A DNA stretch of 64,000 nucleotides from Comamonadaceae bacterium (GTDB lineage Bacteria > Pseudomonadota > Gammaproteobacteria > Burkholderiales > Burkholderiaceae_C). Position 1 is the first letter of the stretch. The number at the start of each line of letters is the position of its first letter. The DNA lies in the NCBI GenBank assembly GCA_027486555.1, contig JAIXOX010000084.1:1-64000 (forward strand), written 5' to 3'. A program made the position numbers and the translations under genes. Positions 8,462 through 18,051 of this stretch are shown here, in pieces. The notes beneath the pieces were generated by a model that made no database searches, was not told the DNA's origin, and saw only the letters and a list, made by a program, of their open reading frames with translations.

Positions 8462-10216
8462 TCATGGCTTGAAATCAAAGCGTTTAAGTGTTTCGACCAA
8501 GGTGTCGTTGTCAGCTTTGAGCAAAAGGCCTTCACGCCATATGGCTTGTGCCTCCTGATGAAGTCCCATGGTCCAGAGGACTTCGCCCAGGTGAGCCGCA
8601 ATTTCGGCATCGGGGCGGGCTTTGTAAGCGGCCTGCAAAATAGTGCGCGCCTCGCTCAATTGGCCTTGGCGAAAAGCCACCCAACCCAGACTGTCTTGGA
8701 TGTAAGCATCATGGGGTGAGCGTTCCAAGGCCTGCATGATCAATTGACGTGCTTCGCTGAGTCGAATGTTGCGGTCGGCCAAGGAATAGCCCAAGGCATT
8801 GAATGCATGGGGGTCTTGTGGTTTGAGCAGCATCAGTTCGCGCAGCAGGCCTTCCATCTCATCAAAACGCTTGAGTTTTTCGGTCACCATGGCCAGCTCT
8901 GACATCAGTTCACTGTTGGGTGACTTGCCATCCATGGCCTGTTTGACCAAGCTATAAGCCTCATCCAGGCGCTTGTTTTCGCGAAGCCAAACCGACAGAA
9001 CCAGGGTTTTACGAAGTGCTTGTTCAGGAGTGGTCGTTTTGATTTGGGTCAGCACTTGGCGCGCTTCATCGGTGCGGCCTTGCTGGCTGAGTAAATCGGC
9101 CTTTCGGCTGGCCAGTTTGATGGGATCTGCCTCTGCAGGAACTTGACTGAGCCATTGCTCTGCATGGCTCAAACGACCCAAACGCTGCGCGATTTGCGCC
9201 AAGGCCATCAAAGCTTCTGACAATCCGGCTTGTTGTTCCTTGTCTTGACTGCTTTGGACCAATTCGACGTATTGACGCAATTTTTGTTCGGCTTCGGGCC
9301 ATTTGCTGTTTTCTTGCAGAATCAAGCCGTGCACCAGCCAGGCTTCAGCAAATGAGGGGTGTTCTGCGTTCAGGCGGTTGACTTCACGCAGGGCTTGAAC
9401 TTGTTGCGCCTGGCCGACCAGGTGTCTGACGTATCCCAGTCTTAGTGGCGGCTGAACGTCGCCTTGCATGGCTTGCGCTAAAAAAGGCGTCATGTCGGCA
9501 GGAGCGGAATTGGCCAAGCTCAGCGCCAAAATCAGCGGGGCGGGCGACTTGGCGTCTGCCGCATGCCCTTGGCGCGTTGCTTCTATGGCCAAGGCAATTT
9601 CACCTGAATCGCGCCGCATGCGGCCAATGGTGGTCCAGGTGGTGGCTGCTGTGCTGCTTTGTTTCAAGGCAAAGGCCAAGGCTTTTTCAACAGTGTCAGC
9701 AGCCAATTTTTTGTCTTGAACCCTGGAAAAAACACGGGGAACAGACGCGATGGCCATGCTTTGTTCGGCCTCGGGCAACTCGCGGATGGAGTCAGTCAAG
9801 GCTTGCCCAGCCTCATCGACTTTGTTTAAAGCGAGCAAAATTTGCAACAAATAGCGGTTCGCTTCAGTGGCTTGGGGAATCGCCTTTTTCCAGGCCTGAG
9901 CGGCTTGAAGTGCTGCATCGCCCGAGCGCGACTGCAAGGCCAGATCGACGGCCCGCTGAAAAAGCAAAGGATCGTTTGTTTTTCGAGCCGCATCCAGGAT
10001 GAGAGAGAAGCCACTGCCGGGTGAGCCGCTTCGAACATTCAATTCACCCAGCAGCAATTGGTAGAACAAAACAGCATCCAGAGCTGATTTTTGCGCAGGG
10101 CTGGTGGCCACAGGAGAATCAGGTGGGGCGGTGGGCGGTGCGGCAGATGGGGCCGGTTGCGCCCATGCGCTCAAAACGCAAGAGGAGATGACGGCAAGTC
10201 GAAACCATGATTTCAT
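8462..10216 (-). CDS. Tetratricopeptide repeat protein, probably periplasmic
   Basis: 584 residues. A signal peptide (FRLAVISSCVLSAWA) is followed by a Pro/Ala-rich linker and then TPR helices through to the end; clear repeats include DPHAFNALGYSLADRN, DAYIQDSLGWVAFRQG and DAEIAAHLGEVLWTMG. Such proteins precede lolB in many betaproteobacteria and are thought to scaffold complexes; the partner is unknown. ATG 10216 is chosen because it begins the signal peptide. It is divergent from mutM with 70 bases between. Confidence 0.85.
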   Translation of the reverse strand: MKSWFRLAVISSCVLSAWAQPAPSAAPPTAPPDSPVATSPAQKSALDAVLFYQLLLGELNVRSGSPGSGFSLILDAARKTNDPLLFQRAVDLALQSRSGDAALQAAQAWKKAIPQATEANRYLLQILLALNKVDEAGQALTDSIRELPEAEQSMAIASVPRVFSRVQDKKLAADTVEKALAFALKQSSTAATTWTTIGRMRRDSGEIALAIEATRQGHAADAKSPAPLILALSLANSAPADMTPFLAQAMQGDVQPPLRLGYVRHLVGQAQQVQALREVNRLNAEHPSFAEAWLVHGLILQENSKWPEAEQKLRQYVELVQSSQDKEQQAGLSEALMALAQIAQRLGRLSHAEQWLSQVPAEADPIKLASRKADLLSQQGRTDEARQVLTQIKTTTPEQALRKTLVLSVWLRENKRLDEAYSLVKQAMDGKSPNSELMSELAMVTEKLKRFDEMEGLLRELMLLKPQDPHAFNALGYSLADRNIRLSEARQLIMQALERSPHDAYIQDSLGWVAFRQGQLSEARTILQAAYKARPDAEIAAHLGEVLWTMGLHQEAQAIWREGLLLKADNDTLVETLKRFDFKP

Positions 10217-10286
10217 GGGTTCATCATAATCGAGCAAGCCGCTGGCTTGTGCAGCGGCAAACAAGTCCCTTTTTGCCCCCCAGCCT

Positions 10287-11102
10287 ATGCCTGAACTCCC
10301 CGAAGTAGAAGTTACCCGTCGCAGTTTTGTTGACCGCATTGCTTCAGCCCAAATCTTGGCCTTACACATGGGCAAACCACTGCGCTGGCCCTTGGGTGTG
10401 CCTGCGGCCAATTTGGTGGGAAGACAGGTGGTTGGGGTGCGCCGTCGCGGTAAATACCTCTTGCTCGATTTGGATCAAGGCTTGTTGCTGCTGCATTTGG
10501 GCATGTCCGGTAGCCTCAACTTTGCGCCCACGCAGCCCGAGCCCGGCGTGCACGACCACATGGATTTGGTAACCGATCGGGGTGTGTTGCGCTTGCACGA
10601 CCCGCGTCGCTTTGGTGCGGTGGTCTGGGCTGCGTCGGAAGACTCGCCTCCAGCGCAAAAGCTGCTGGGGCGGCTGGGTGTGGAGCCATTGAGTGCCCAG
10701 TTCGATGTGATCGCTTTTGCGCAGGCGCTGAAAAAACGAAAGTCGGCCATCAAGCAGGTCTTGTTGGCGGGCAACGAAGTGGTGGGGGTGGGCAATATTT
10801 ACGCTTCCGAGGCTTTGTTCATGGCAGGTATTCGCCCCACCACCCCAGCCGCTCGTTTGTCCAAACCGCGTGTGGCCCGTTTGCATGTGGCCATTGTCCA
10901 GGTGCTCAACCGTGCGCTGGCGCAAGGCGGCAGTTCGCTCAAGGATTTCGTGAGCGCCGAGGGCCGCACCGGCTACTTTCAGTTGGAAGCCGCTGTTTAT
11001 GGCCGGGCGGGTGAGCCTTGCAGGCGGTGTGCCGCACCCATCAAGTCCATGCTGCAAGGCCAGCGCACCACCTTTTATTGCCCCACATGCCAGAAACCAT
11101 GA
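10287..11102 (+). CDS. mutM: Formamidopyrimidine-DNA glycosylase
   Basis: 271 residues; excises 8-oxoguanine and nicks the strand. The mature N-terminus [11 protein letters not shown] supplies catalytic Pro and Glu, [11 protein letters not shown] holds the conserved Lys, and the C-terminal zinc finger is CRRC...CPTC. It overlaps mutY, forming a two-gene GO-repair unit (removal of 8-oxoG and of A mispaired with it). Confidence 0.97.
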   Translation: MPELPEVEVTRRSFVDRIASAQILALHMGKPLRWPLGVPAANLVGRQVVGVRRRGKYLLLDLDQGLLLLHLGMSGSLNFAPTQPEPGVHDHMDLVTDRGVLRLHDPRRFGAVVWAASEDSPPAQKLLGRLGVEPLSAQFDVIAFAQALKKRKSAIKQVLLAGNEVVGVGNIYASEALFMAGIRPTTPAARLSKPRVARLHVAIVQVLNRALAQGGSSLKDFVSAEGRTGYFQLEAAVYGRAGEPCRRCAAPIKSMLQGQRTTFYCPTCQKP

Positions 11103-12130
11103 TGCCTTTGCCTGACGGTTTTGCCTGCCGCATGGTGGCATGGCAGCGCCTTTATGGCCGACAAAGCCTGCCATGGCAAAACACCCAAGACCCTTACCGC
11201 GTTTGGTTGTCCGAAATCATGTTGCAGCAAACGCAGGTGAGCACGGTGCTCGACTACTTTCCGCGGTTTTTGGGGCGTTTTCCGGACGTGGGTGCTCTGG
11301 CCGCCGCGCCTCAAGACGATGTGCTGGCGCTTTGGAGTGGCTTGGGGTATTACAGCCGTGCCCGTAACCTGCACAAGTGCGCCCAAGAGGTGATGGGGCG
11401 TTTTGGCGGGGCCTTTCCGCGCCGCGCCGAAGACCTGCAAAGCTTGCCCGGGATTGGCCGATCCACCGCAGCGGCGATTGCGTCGTTTTGCTTTCAAGAG
11501 CGCGCAGCCATACTGGACGGCAATGTCAAACGCGTGCTGACCCGTGTGCTGGGTTACGGCGATGATTTGGCCGTGGCCAAAAATGAAAAAGCCCTGTGGG
11601 CGCTGGCGCAAGACCTGTTGCCCACCCAAGCGGCAGACATGCCGCGCTACACCCAGGCCCTGATGGACTTGGGGGCCACCGTGTGTTTGCCACGCAAGGT
11701 GCAGTGTGAGGCTTGCCCTGTGCACACCGTGTGCCAAGCCAAAGCGCACGGCGAACCCCTGGCCTACCCCGTCAAAACCCGCAAACTCAAGCGCAGCAGT
11801 GCCACGCTGTGGCTGCTTTGGGCGGTCAATGCACAAGGACAAGTTTGGCTGCAAAAGCGACCTGACACCGGTATTTGGGCAGGTTTGTTCAGTTTTCCGG
11901 TGTTTGACTCCGAAGCGGATTTGTTGGCCACCTGGGGGCAAGGCATGCCGCTCGACCACATTGCGCCTTGGAAGCATGTGTTGACGCACCGCGATCTGCA
12001 TTTGCACCCGGTGCGCGTATTGGGGACGTCAACATCTAATCCGGCTTGTCCGGGTCAGTGGGTGGATGCCAGCGTGTGGCCTGATATGGGTTTGCCAGCC
12101 CCGATCCGCTTGTTGTTGGCTGGCCAGTAA
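11099..12130 (+). CDS. mutY: A/G-specific adenine glycosylase
   Basis: 343 residues; removes adenine opposite 8-oxoguanine. It has the helix-hairpin-helix [15 protein letters not shown], the catalytic region around [13 protein letters not shown], the [4Fe-4S] cysteines [10 protein letters not shown], and a C-terminal NUDIX-like domain ([19 protein letters not shown]). The start at 11099 overlaps the mutM stop as ATGA, suggesting translational coupling; ATG 11087 is an alternative. Confidence 0.95.
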   Translation: MMPLPDGFACRMVAWQRLYGRQSLPWQNTQDPYRVWLSEIMLQQTQVSTVLDYFPRFLGRFPDVGALAAAPQDDVLALWSGLGYYSRARNLHKCAQEVMGRFGGAFPRRAEDLQSLPGIGRSTAAAIASFCFQERAAILDGNVKRVLTRVLGYGDDLAVAKNEKALWALAQDLLPTQAADMPRYTQALMDLGATVCLPRKVQCEACPVHTVCQAKAHGEPLAYPVKTRKLKRSSATLWLLWAVNAQGQVWLQKRPDTGIWAGLFSFPVFDSEADLLATWGQGMPLDHIAPWKHVLTHRDLHLHPVRVLGTSTSNPACPGQWVDASVWPDMGLPAPIRLLLAGQ

Positions 12131-12205
12131 AAGGTCTTGTTCCCGCAACCCAGCGGTATGACGGGCTGTTTTGCTAAAACAGGAGCCCTAGGAGGCCGGG
12201 GTCGC

Positions 12206-13063
12206 TCACAGCGCGTCCAGTTCTCGGTGCCGTTTGAGGGTAATCCAGCGCGTGCCGAAGTTTTGCACCAGTTGTTCCACCATGAACACCGAGCGGTGTT
12301 GTCCACCTGTGCAGCCAATGGCCACAGTCACGTAGCTGCGGTGGTCTCGTTCAATGGCCGGAATCCAGTGTTTTAAAAAATCCTCGATTTGCAATTGCAT
12401 TTGAACGAACTCTTCAGACTGGCGCAGGTAAGCCTGAACGGGCTCGTCTCGTCCCGTCAGGGGCTTGAGGGCACTTTCATAATGGGGGTTGGGCAACATG
12501 CGCACGTCAAACACATAGTCGGCATCGGTCGGAATGCCCCGTTTGAAACCGAAGGATTCAAACACCAGTGTCAGCTGCGCCGAAGGGGCACTGACCAAGG
12601 TTTTGATGTAGGTCTGGAGTTGGGCCGAGCGCAGCAAACTGGTGTCGATGACGTGGGCGCGTTCGCGCAAGTCGGACATCAGTTCACGCTCAAATCCGAT
12701 GGTTTCAACCAGCGCCTTGTCGTTTTGAGGCTTGTCGCCCCCAGACAAGGGATGCTTGCGACGCGTTTCAGAATAACGCCGCTGCAAGGTGTCGGATGAG
12801 GCGTCCAGAAAGACCGATTTCACGGTCATGCCCATGCCGCGCAACAAGGCCATTTGCTCGGGCAAGAGGTGCAATGAATTGGCACTGCGCACGTCAATCG
12901 CAATGGCCAGGCGTTGTTCTTTGTGTTGTTCTTCGAGTTTGACAAAGGGGATCAACAGCTCGGGTGGCAGGTTGTCAACGCAGTAATAGCCTGCGTCTTC
13001 AAGGGCGTGCAGGGCCACAGACTTGCCCGAGCCGGACATGCCGGTGATGAGGATGATGTCCAT
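12206..13063 (-). CDS. rapZ: RNase adapter protein RapZ
   Basis: 285-residue nucleotide-binding protein. The P-loop GMSGSGKS is at the N-terminus, [23 protein letters not shown] follows, and the C-terminal domain has [14 protein letters not shown]. In enterics RapZ directs RNase E to the sRNA GlmZ and controls GlmS; whether the same circuit exists here is not shown. ATG 13063 is favoured over the TTG at 13069. It lies directly behind recN. Confidence 0.94.
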   Translation of the reverse strand: MDIILITGMSGSGKSVALHALEDAGYYCVDNLPPELLIPFVKLEEQHKEQRLAIAIDVRSANSLHLLPEQMALLRGMGMTVKSVFLDASSDTLQRRYSETRRKHPLSGGDKPQNDKALVETIGFERELMSDLRERAHVIDTSLLRSAQLQTYIKTLVSAPSAQLTLVFESFGFKRGIPTDADYVFDVRMLPNPHYESALKPLTGRDEPVQAYLRQSEEFVQMQLQIEDFLKHWIPAIERDHRSYVTVAIGCTGGQHRSVFMVEQLVQNFGTRWITLKRHRELDAL

Positions 13064-13065
13064 GC

Positions 13066-14757
13066 TCAACTTTGCGTGGCCTTGTGTGCCGCAGGTTTGG
13101 AAGGGGTGCCCAGCATTTCGCGGGCATGCGCCAAGGTGGTGGCTGATAACTTTTCGCCGCCCAACATGCGTGCGATTTCGCTCACCCGCTCATCGCCGCT
13201 GACGCCGCGCACTTGGCTGCTGACCTGGCCTTTGGCAGCGGCTTTGCTGACCAGCAAGTGGTGGTCTGCGCAGGCGGCCACCTGGGGCAGGTGGGTCACA
13301 GCCAGCACCTGACGGTGTTGACCCAGTTGCTGCATCAAACGACCCACGGTTTCGGCCACAGCACCACCCACGCCCGAGTCCACCTCGTCAAAAATCAAGG
13401 TGCCTGCTTCACCCAATTCGCTGGTGGTGACGGCAATGGCCAGTGCAATGCGCGAGAGTTCGCCGCCCGAGGCCACTTTGCCTACGGGTCGTGGTGTGCT
13501 CCCTTCGTGCCCGGCGACCAGAAAACTGACATCTTCCAGGCCATGCTGAGCGAGTGCCTCCAGTGTCTGCAATTGCACCTCAAAGCGGCCACCTTGCATG
13601 CCCAGTTGCTGCATTGCGCCGCTGACCGCCTTGGCCAAGGGTTTGGCTGCTTGTTGACGCTGGCGTGAGACGACTTTGGCCGCTTGAGTACAGGCATTTT
13701 GCGCAGCAAGCGCAACTTTTTGCAGGCTTTGCAAATCGGCGGCAGCATCGAGCTGAGCCAACTCTTGACGCCAAGCCTGCAGTGACTCTGGCAGCTCGTC
13801 AGGGGTTTTCTTGTAACGCCGGGACAGCGACAACCACAGGCCCATGCGCTCGTCAAGTTTGGCCAATTGAGCGGGGTCCAGATCGGTTTTGCGCAAATAG
13901 GCGTGCAGGCTGTGGGCGACATCTTCGGCTTGCGCCAAGGCTGACGCCAGCACATCGGCCAAGGCGCTGAACTCGGGCTCGAAGGGTCCCAGCGATTGCA
14001 GTGTTTGAATGGCGCGAGACAACTGCCGCAGTGCGCTGCCTTCAGCCCCGTCGTCTTCGCCTTCGAGCAATACAGTGCCCAAATTGGCCCCATCCAGCAG
14101 GGCTTGTGCGTTGGCCAAGCGGCCATGCTGGGTGCTCAGCTCCTGCCATTCGTCCACTTGGGGGTTGAGTTTTTCCAGTTCACCGATTTGCCAGGCCAGT
14201 CGTTCGCGCTCACGGGTCAGGGTGCTTTGGGCTTGCTGCGCATCGGCCAGGGTTTGCTCGGCTTGTCGCCAAGTTTGCCAAGTGGATTTAAGGGGGCGCA
14301 TGTCGATGCCTGCATAAGCATCCAGCAAGTCGCGCACCGCATCTGGGCGGGTCAGGCTTTGCCAAGCGTGCTGCCCATGAATGTCCAGCAACTGCTCGCC
14401 CAGTTCACGCAGTTGGGTCGCCGTGGCAGGACTGCCGTTGACCCAGGCCCTGCTTTTGCCGGAGGTGTCAACCGTGCGACGCAAGAGCAAAGAAGGGCTG
14501 GGGTCAAAACCAGCATCTTCCAGCCAAGAACGTATGGCCGGGGAGGTGTCGAATTCGGCGCAAACTTCACAGCGGCTGGCACCTTCACGCACCACGCCCG
14601 AATCTGCGCGAGCACCCAAGGCCAGTTGCAAAGCGTCAATCAGGATGGATTTGCCGGCACCGGTTTCGCCTGTCAAAACGGTGAAACCACTGTTCAGGTC
14701 CAATTCGAGGGTTTGCACGATCACAAAGTCGCGCAGGGTGATGTGCGTCAATGCCAT
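13066..14757 (-). CDS. recN: DNA repair protein RecN
   Basis: 563-residue SMC-like ATPase for double-strand-break repair. The N-terminal Walker [15 protein letters not shown], a central coiled-coil rich in Gln and Ala, and the C-terminal ABC signature [12 protein letters not shown] with Walker [11 protein letters not shown] are all present. It starts 3 bases after the nadK stop and runs into rapZ. Confidence 0.96.
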   Translation of the reverse strand: MALTHITLRDFVIVQTLELDLNSGFTVLTGETGAGKSILIDALQLALGARADSGVVREGASRCEVCAEFDTSPAIRSWLEDAGFDPSPSLLLRRTVDTSGKSRAWVNGSPATATQLRELGEQLLDIHGQHAWQSLTRPDAVRDLLDAYAGIDMRPLKSTWQTWRQAEQTLADAQQAQSTLTRERERLAWQIGELEKLNPQVDEWQELSTQHGRLANAQALLDGANLGTVLLEGEDDGAEGSALRQLSRAIQTLQSLGPFEPEFSALADVLASALAQAEDVAHSLHAYLRKTDLDPAQLAKLDERMGLWLSLSRRYKKTPDELPESLQAWRQELAQLDAAADLQSLQKVALAAQNACTQAAKVVSRQRQQAAKPLAKAVSGAMQQLGMQGGRFEVQLQTLEALAQHGLEDVSFLVAGHEGSTPRPVGKVASGGELSRIALAIAVTTSELGEAGTLIFDEVDSGVGGAVAETVGRLMQQLGQHRQVLAVTHLPQVAACADHHLLVSKAAAKGQVSSQVRGVSGDERVSEIARMLGGEKLSATTLAHAREMLGTPSKPAAHKATQS

Positions 14758-14760
14758 GGC

Positions 14761-15657
14761 TCAGTCTCCTCCATTCCAATGCATTTTTTTGCGCAAGGTG
14801 TCAAAGTAGTTCCAGCCTGCAGGGTGCAAAAACCGCACCGTGTGCTCTGAGCGCTTGACGACAATCCGATCACCCAAAATCAGATCGGCCAGTGCTTGCA
14901 TGTCGAAATTGGCGCTGACGTAGCGTCCCGCCACGATCTCGATGCTGATTTCGGACGACTCGGGCAGCACGATCGGGCGGTTGGACAAAGTGTGCGGCGC
15001 GATCGGCGCCATCACCCAGCCGCCAATGCCGGGGTGCATCAAAGGACCGCCCACCGACAAGGAGTAAGCGGTCGAGCCTGTGGGCGTGGCAATGATCAGG
15101 CCGTCGGCACGTTGGTTGGACACAAAACGGCCATCGACCTCGACACGCAACTCCACCATGCCCGAGGTGCCACCCCGGTTGACCACCACGTCGTTCATGG
15201 CCAGAGCGCTGAACACGCTGCGTTGGTCGCGCATGACGTGGGCTTGCAGCAAGCTGCGGTCTTCGGTTTGATGGTGGCCTTGCAACATGGGCGGCAGCAC
15301 ATCCTGATAGCTTTGAAGAGGGATGTCGGTGATGAAACCCAGTCGCCCCTGGTTGATGCCCATCAAAGGCAGGTTGAATCGGGCCATCTGCCGACCAATG
15401 CCCAACATGGTGCCGTCCCCCCCAACAACCAGACCCAGATCACATTGCTGGCCAATGGCGTCCATGTCCAGCATGGGGTGTTGGTTCAAGCCGGTGTGCA
15501 AAGCGGTTTCTTGGTCCAGCACCACGTCGCAGCCTTGGCGTGTGAGGAACTGCGCCACGTCGTCCAAAGCACGTCGAGAACTCTCCAGTGCCCCACCATG
15601 GGCTGTGGTGTGGTGCTTGCCAAAAAGTGCAACGTGACGGAACTTGGATTTCATCAT
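14761..15657 (-). CDS. nadK: NAD kinase
   Basis: 298 residues; phosphorylates NAD to NADP. It contains the GGDGTML motif, [20 protein letters not shown] and the [13 protein letters not shown] loop. ATG 15657 is used; an ATG follows at 15654. It is first in the nadK-recN-rapZ run and is divergent from hrcA with only about 25 bases between starts, so their promoters must overlap. Confidence 0.96.
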   Translation of the reverse strand: MMKSKFRHVALFGKHHTTAHGGALESSRRALDDVAQFLTRQGCDVVLDQETALHTGLNQHPMLDMDAIGQQCDLGLVVGGDGTMLGIGRQMARFNLPLMGINQGRLGFITDIPLQSYQDVLPPMLQGHHQTEDRSLLQAHVMRDQRSVFSALAMNDVVVNRGGTSGMVELRVEVDGRFVSNQRADGLIIATPTGSTAYSLSVGGPLMHPGIGGWVMAPIAPHTLSNRPIVLPESSEISIEIVAGRYVSANFDMQALADLILGDRIVVKRSEHTVRFLHPAGWNYFDTLRKKMHWNGGD

Positions 15658-15682
15658 CAAATTACATCATTAAAATGTGACC

Positions 15683-16687
15683 ATGCTAGATGATCGTGCC
15701 AAGTTATTGCTCAAAGCGCTGGTAGAACGCTATATTGCGGACGGCCAACCCGTGGGCTCGCGCACGCTCTCCAAAGCCTCAGGTCTGGACTTGTCGCCCG
15801 CCACCATACGCAATGTGATGTCTGACTTGGAAGAGCTGGGCCTGATCGCCAGCCCGCACACCTCGGCAGGGCGCATTCCGACCAGTCGGGGCTACCGTTT
15901 GTTTGTGGACACCATGCTCACGGTGCAGCGCGACGGCTTGGACACGCCTGCGCTCACCCCGGATCAGCCGCAAAAAGTGATTGCCAGCGCGGCCAATTTG
16001 CTCTCCAATTTGTCGCATTTTGTGGGGGTGGTCATGACCCCTCGCAGGCCTTCGGTGTTCCGGCACATTGAATTTTTACGCCTGTCTGAGCGGCGTTTGC
16101 TGGTCATCATTGTCTCTCCCGAAGGCGATGTGCAAAACCGCATTCTCTTCACCGAGACCGACTACTCCCAAAGTCAGCTGATTGAAACGTCCAATTTCTT
16201 GAACAGCCATTACGCTGGCATGGCCATCGAGCAGGTGCGCAGCCGGGTGCAACAAGAGCTGGTCAGTCTGCAAAGCGAAATCGCCACACTCATGCAAGCG
16301 GCGGTGCAGGTCAGCACCGAGGCACTGGCAGAAGACCAAAACGAGGTGGTGATTGCGGGTGAGCGCAATCTGTTGTCGGTGAGTGACTTTTCCAGCGACA
16401 TGGGCCATCTGCGCCGGGCATTTGAGCTGTTCGAGCAAAAAACCCAGCTCATGCGCCTGCTGGACGTGTCCAGTCAGGCCGAGGGCGTGCGCATTTATAT
16501 TGGTGGCGAAAGCCAGATCGTGCCCATGCAGGAGCTGTCGGTCGTCAGCTCACCTTACGAGGTGGATGGCCAAGTGGTCGGTACTTTGGGTGTCATCGGC
16601 CCTACCCGCATGCCTTATGACCGGATGATCCAGATCGTCAACATCACATCGCGCTTGGTCAGCAATGCGCTGAGTCAGTCCAAATAA
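15683..16687 (+). CDS. hrcA: Heat-inducible transcription repressor HrcA
   Basis: 334 residues. The N-terminal winged helix ([44 protein letters not shown]) and the [17 protein letters not shown]-terminus identify HrcA, which represses groE/dnaK operons through CIRCE sites. ATG 15683 is chosen over GTG 15677 on family alignment. I do not see a CIRCE inverted repeat in the short intergenic space. It is the last housekeeping gene before the accessory region. Confidence 0.96.
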   Translation: MLDDRAKLLLKALVERYIADGQPVGSRTLSKASGLDLSPATIRNVMSDLEELGLIASPHTSAGRIPTSRGYRLFVDTMLTVQRDGLDTPALTPDQPQKVIASAANLLSNLSHFVGVVMTPRRPSVFRHIEFLRLSERRLLVIIVSPEGDVQNRILFTETDYSQSQLIETSNFLNSHYAGMAIEQVRSRVQQELVSLQSEIATLMQAAVQVSTEALAEDQNEVVIAGERNLLSVSDFSSDMGHLRRAFELFEQKTQLMRLLDVSSQAEGVRIYIGGESQIVPMQELSVVSSPYEVDGQVVGTLGVIGPTRMPYDRMIQIVNITSRLVSNALSQSK

Positions 16688-16722
16688 ACACCTGTCAGGC
16701 CACTTCTATCACGGCTTCGGTT

Positions 16723-16761
16723 GGCGCGTTAGCTCAGTTGCTTAGAGCAGAGGACTCATAA
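16723..16761 (+). pseudogene. tRNA-Met 5' half, interrupted after the anticodon
   Basis: The bases match the 5' half of elongator tRNA-Met: acceptor GGCGCGT, D-arm GCTCAGTTGCTTAGAGC, 5' anticodon stem and anticodon CAT at 16757-16759. No normal 3' half (TCC stem, TTCGA T-loop) follows. A 7-bp match to the acceptor strand, ATGCGCC followed by A-CTA, occurs at 16884-16894. The gene is therefore broken, or carries an unrecognised insert of about 120 bases. Confidence 0.7.
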
Positions 16762-16907
16762 AAGACCTGCCCAAGCCCATGTTTTAAAGAAAACCCCTAT
16801 CAATCAACAGGTTGAAAGCGTCGGCAGGGCTAAAATTTGCAACTACAGTGGCAAAGTTTTCTTTCTAGCAAGTTGATAGGTGAATGCGCCACTAAAATCA
16901 GGTTTTC

Positions 16908-17239
16908 GGGCCTCTAGCTCATGCTTGGTTAGAGCAGCGGACTTAAAGAGCAGGTGACCTAAAACATCAAAAATGTCATGGCCATTTGTCGTTGGGTTGC
17001 ATGTTGGTAAGTTAACTCTGCTGGCATGTAGAACTACTCAAATTCGGGGAAGCCTCTGTTGTTTGCAACGTGGTAATCCCGAGCGAAGCTAAACAGCCAT
17101 GTTTAGAACGTGTAGAGACTGTACGGGTAGGTCGTAAAGACAAGAGACAGTCCAGACCACAAACTGGAAACAGGCAGTGAAAACTGTAGTGGTAAGCATA
17201 ATCCGTTGGTGCCGAGTTCGACTCTCGGGGGGCCCACCA
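16908..17239 (+). tRNA. tRNA-Ile2 (CAU), interrupted by a group I intron
   Basis: The 5' exon is 16908-16943 and the 3' exon 17197-17239; joined they give a 79-base tRNA with encoded CCA. Acceptor GGGCCTC pairs with GGGGCCC at all seven positions (one G-U), the anticodon stem GCGGA pairs with TCCGT, and the joined loop reads CTCATAA, giving anticodon CAU. A GGGCC acceptor with CAU fits the lysidine-modified tRNA-Ile that reads AUA rather than tRNA-Met. The D-loop is two bases longer than usual. The exact splice sites (after U33 and after the G at 17196) are inferred. Confidence 0.82.
16944..17196 (+). ncRNA. Group I intron (subgroup IC3-like) in the tRNA-Ile anticodon loop
   Basis: About 253 bases with no ORF. 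The catalytic core can be read directly: P3 CTACTC (17034-17039) with GGGTAG (17125-17130); P4 TCGGG (17044) with CCCGA (17078-17082); P6 CTAAACA/TGTTTAG (17089-17106); P7 GACTGT (17117-17122) with ACAGTC (17147-17152). The 3' domain has two GAAA-tetraloop hairpins (17064-17073 shifted by 100, i.e. 17164-17173, and 17175-17186) enclosed by CCAC/GTGG. The segments CTCAAATTCGG, GTGTAGAGACT and CAGTCCAG resemble the small Azoarcus tRNA-Ile intron as I recall it. P1 would pair exon ACU with GGT at 16953-16955, giving the usual U-G at the splice site. Confidence 0.85.
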
Positions 17240-17248
17240 ACAATAAAG

Positions 17249-17275
17249 ATGCCAACCTTCGGGTTGGTATTTTTT
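17249..17275 (+). terminator. Terminator after the intron-bearing tRNA
   Basis: A 9-bp stem ATGCCAACC / GGTTGGTAT with a TTCG tetraloop, followed by TTTTT. It begins 10 bases after the tRNA 3' end, so it ends the tRNA transcript. Confidence 0.85.
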
Positions 17276-17554
17276 GTCTAGAGAAAAAGTAATGGCAACT
17301 AACATCAATGTTGGACGTGGATGTTTTTACAAATACAAATCTCTTGAAGGAAGCGCAAGACTCTTGAGCAACTGCTTGCCAATCGGGAAACCTTGATGAC
17401 CTCAGCGGTTGAGGGCATGAACCATGCTGACCAGATTAGGGCGTTGATTGAAATCATGCAAGTCAAATCCCAAGCCTCCCCGAAACCCATAAAGGACTTT
17501 GATTGATGGGCGCGATGGGCTAAGCATCACGCTGATACTTTGGTTTGAAGGGAC
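17276..17554. other. No convincing gene
   Basis: An ATG at 17292 opens only 34 codons, and another plus-strand frame (about 17346-17506) reads about 50 codons ending KPIKDFD. Neither has a recognisable domain or a good ribosome binding site. They may be parts of one frameshifted gene. Minus-strand frames here show no family resemblance. Confidence 0.4.
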
Positions 17555-17755
17555 ATGGGTGTTCAAGGCTTTGAAGCGTGGGTGGGCATCAGCGATGACT
17601 TGGAAGTCAGCATCTTCCAGCCCTTTGTACGATTCCAAGAAGAAGGCGGCATCAACGGCTTCGGTCCGGGCTTGAATATCGTCAAGCGTGCGGTCAACAA
17701 ACTGGGCGGGGACATCTGGTTTGAGTCCAACGCTCAAGGGGGCGTGACTTTTTAA
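17555..17755 (+). pseudogene. Histidine kinase C-terminal fragment
   Basis: 66 codons that resemble the end of a sensor kinase ATPase domain: IFQPFVRF (F box region), GINGFGPGLNIVKRAV (G2 box region, with one Gly replaced by Pro), then GGDIWFESNAQGGVTF. No dimerisation domain, phospho-acceptor His or N box is found upstream, so only the terminal ATP-lid part remains. It is probably a non-functional remnant. Confidence 0.6.
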
Positions 17756-18051
17756 TTAAGCTTGCCAAAAGACTTGAGCTGAGTCCAGGGTCGATAATCT
17801 GCCAAATTTATAAATATTGGTAGTTTCTGTGAGCCTTATGCCATTATACTAAAGTCTCATGTCATTCAGTGCACCGGTCTCTTCGCGTTTTCGCATGGAA
17901 TGACGTGTACGCAAGGATTCACCATGACCGATCTGACTCGACTTCTGCACAACCCTGGATTGAGCAGCAGTGCACTCGATAAAACCCATTTTCCGTAGGC
18001 CAGGATCACGAGCTCACAACAAAGCAGCAAAATGCTACAGGTTTTGGGCGC

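Noticed and set aside
15658..15682. Search for a CIRCE element before hrcA
   Set aside because: The nadK-hrcA gap is too short and contains no TTAGCACTC/GAGTGCTAA-type repeat.
16762..16883. A second canonical group I intron in tRNA-Met
   Set aside because: No P7-like or P3-like core segments and no T-arm of a 3' exon were found, so only a broken tRNA with an odd spacer is reported.
17882..17895. TTCGC-N3-TTCGC, reminiscent of a PIP/hrp box upstream of the ABC1-type gene
   Set aside because: The known PIP box needs a 15-base spacer; three bases do not fit.
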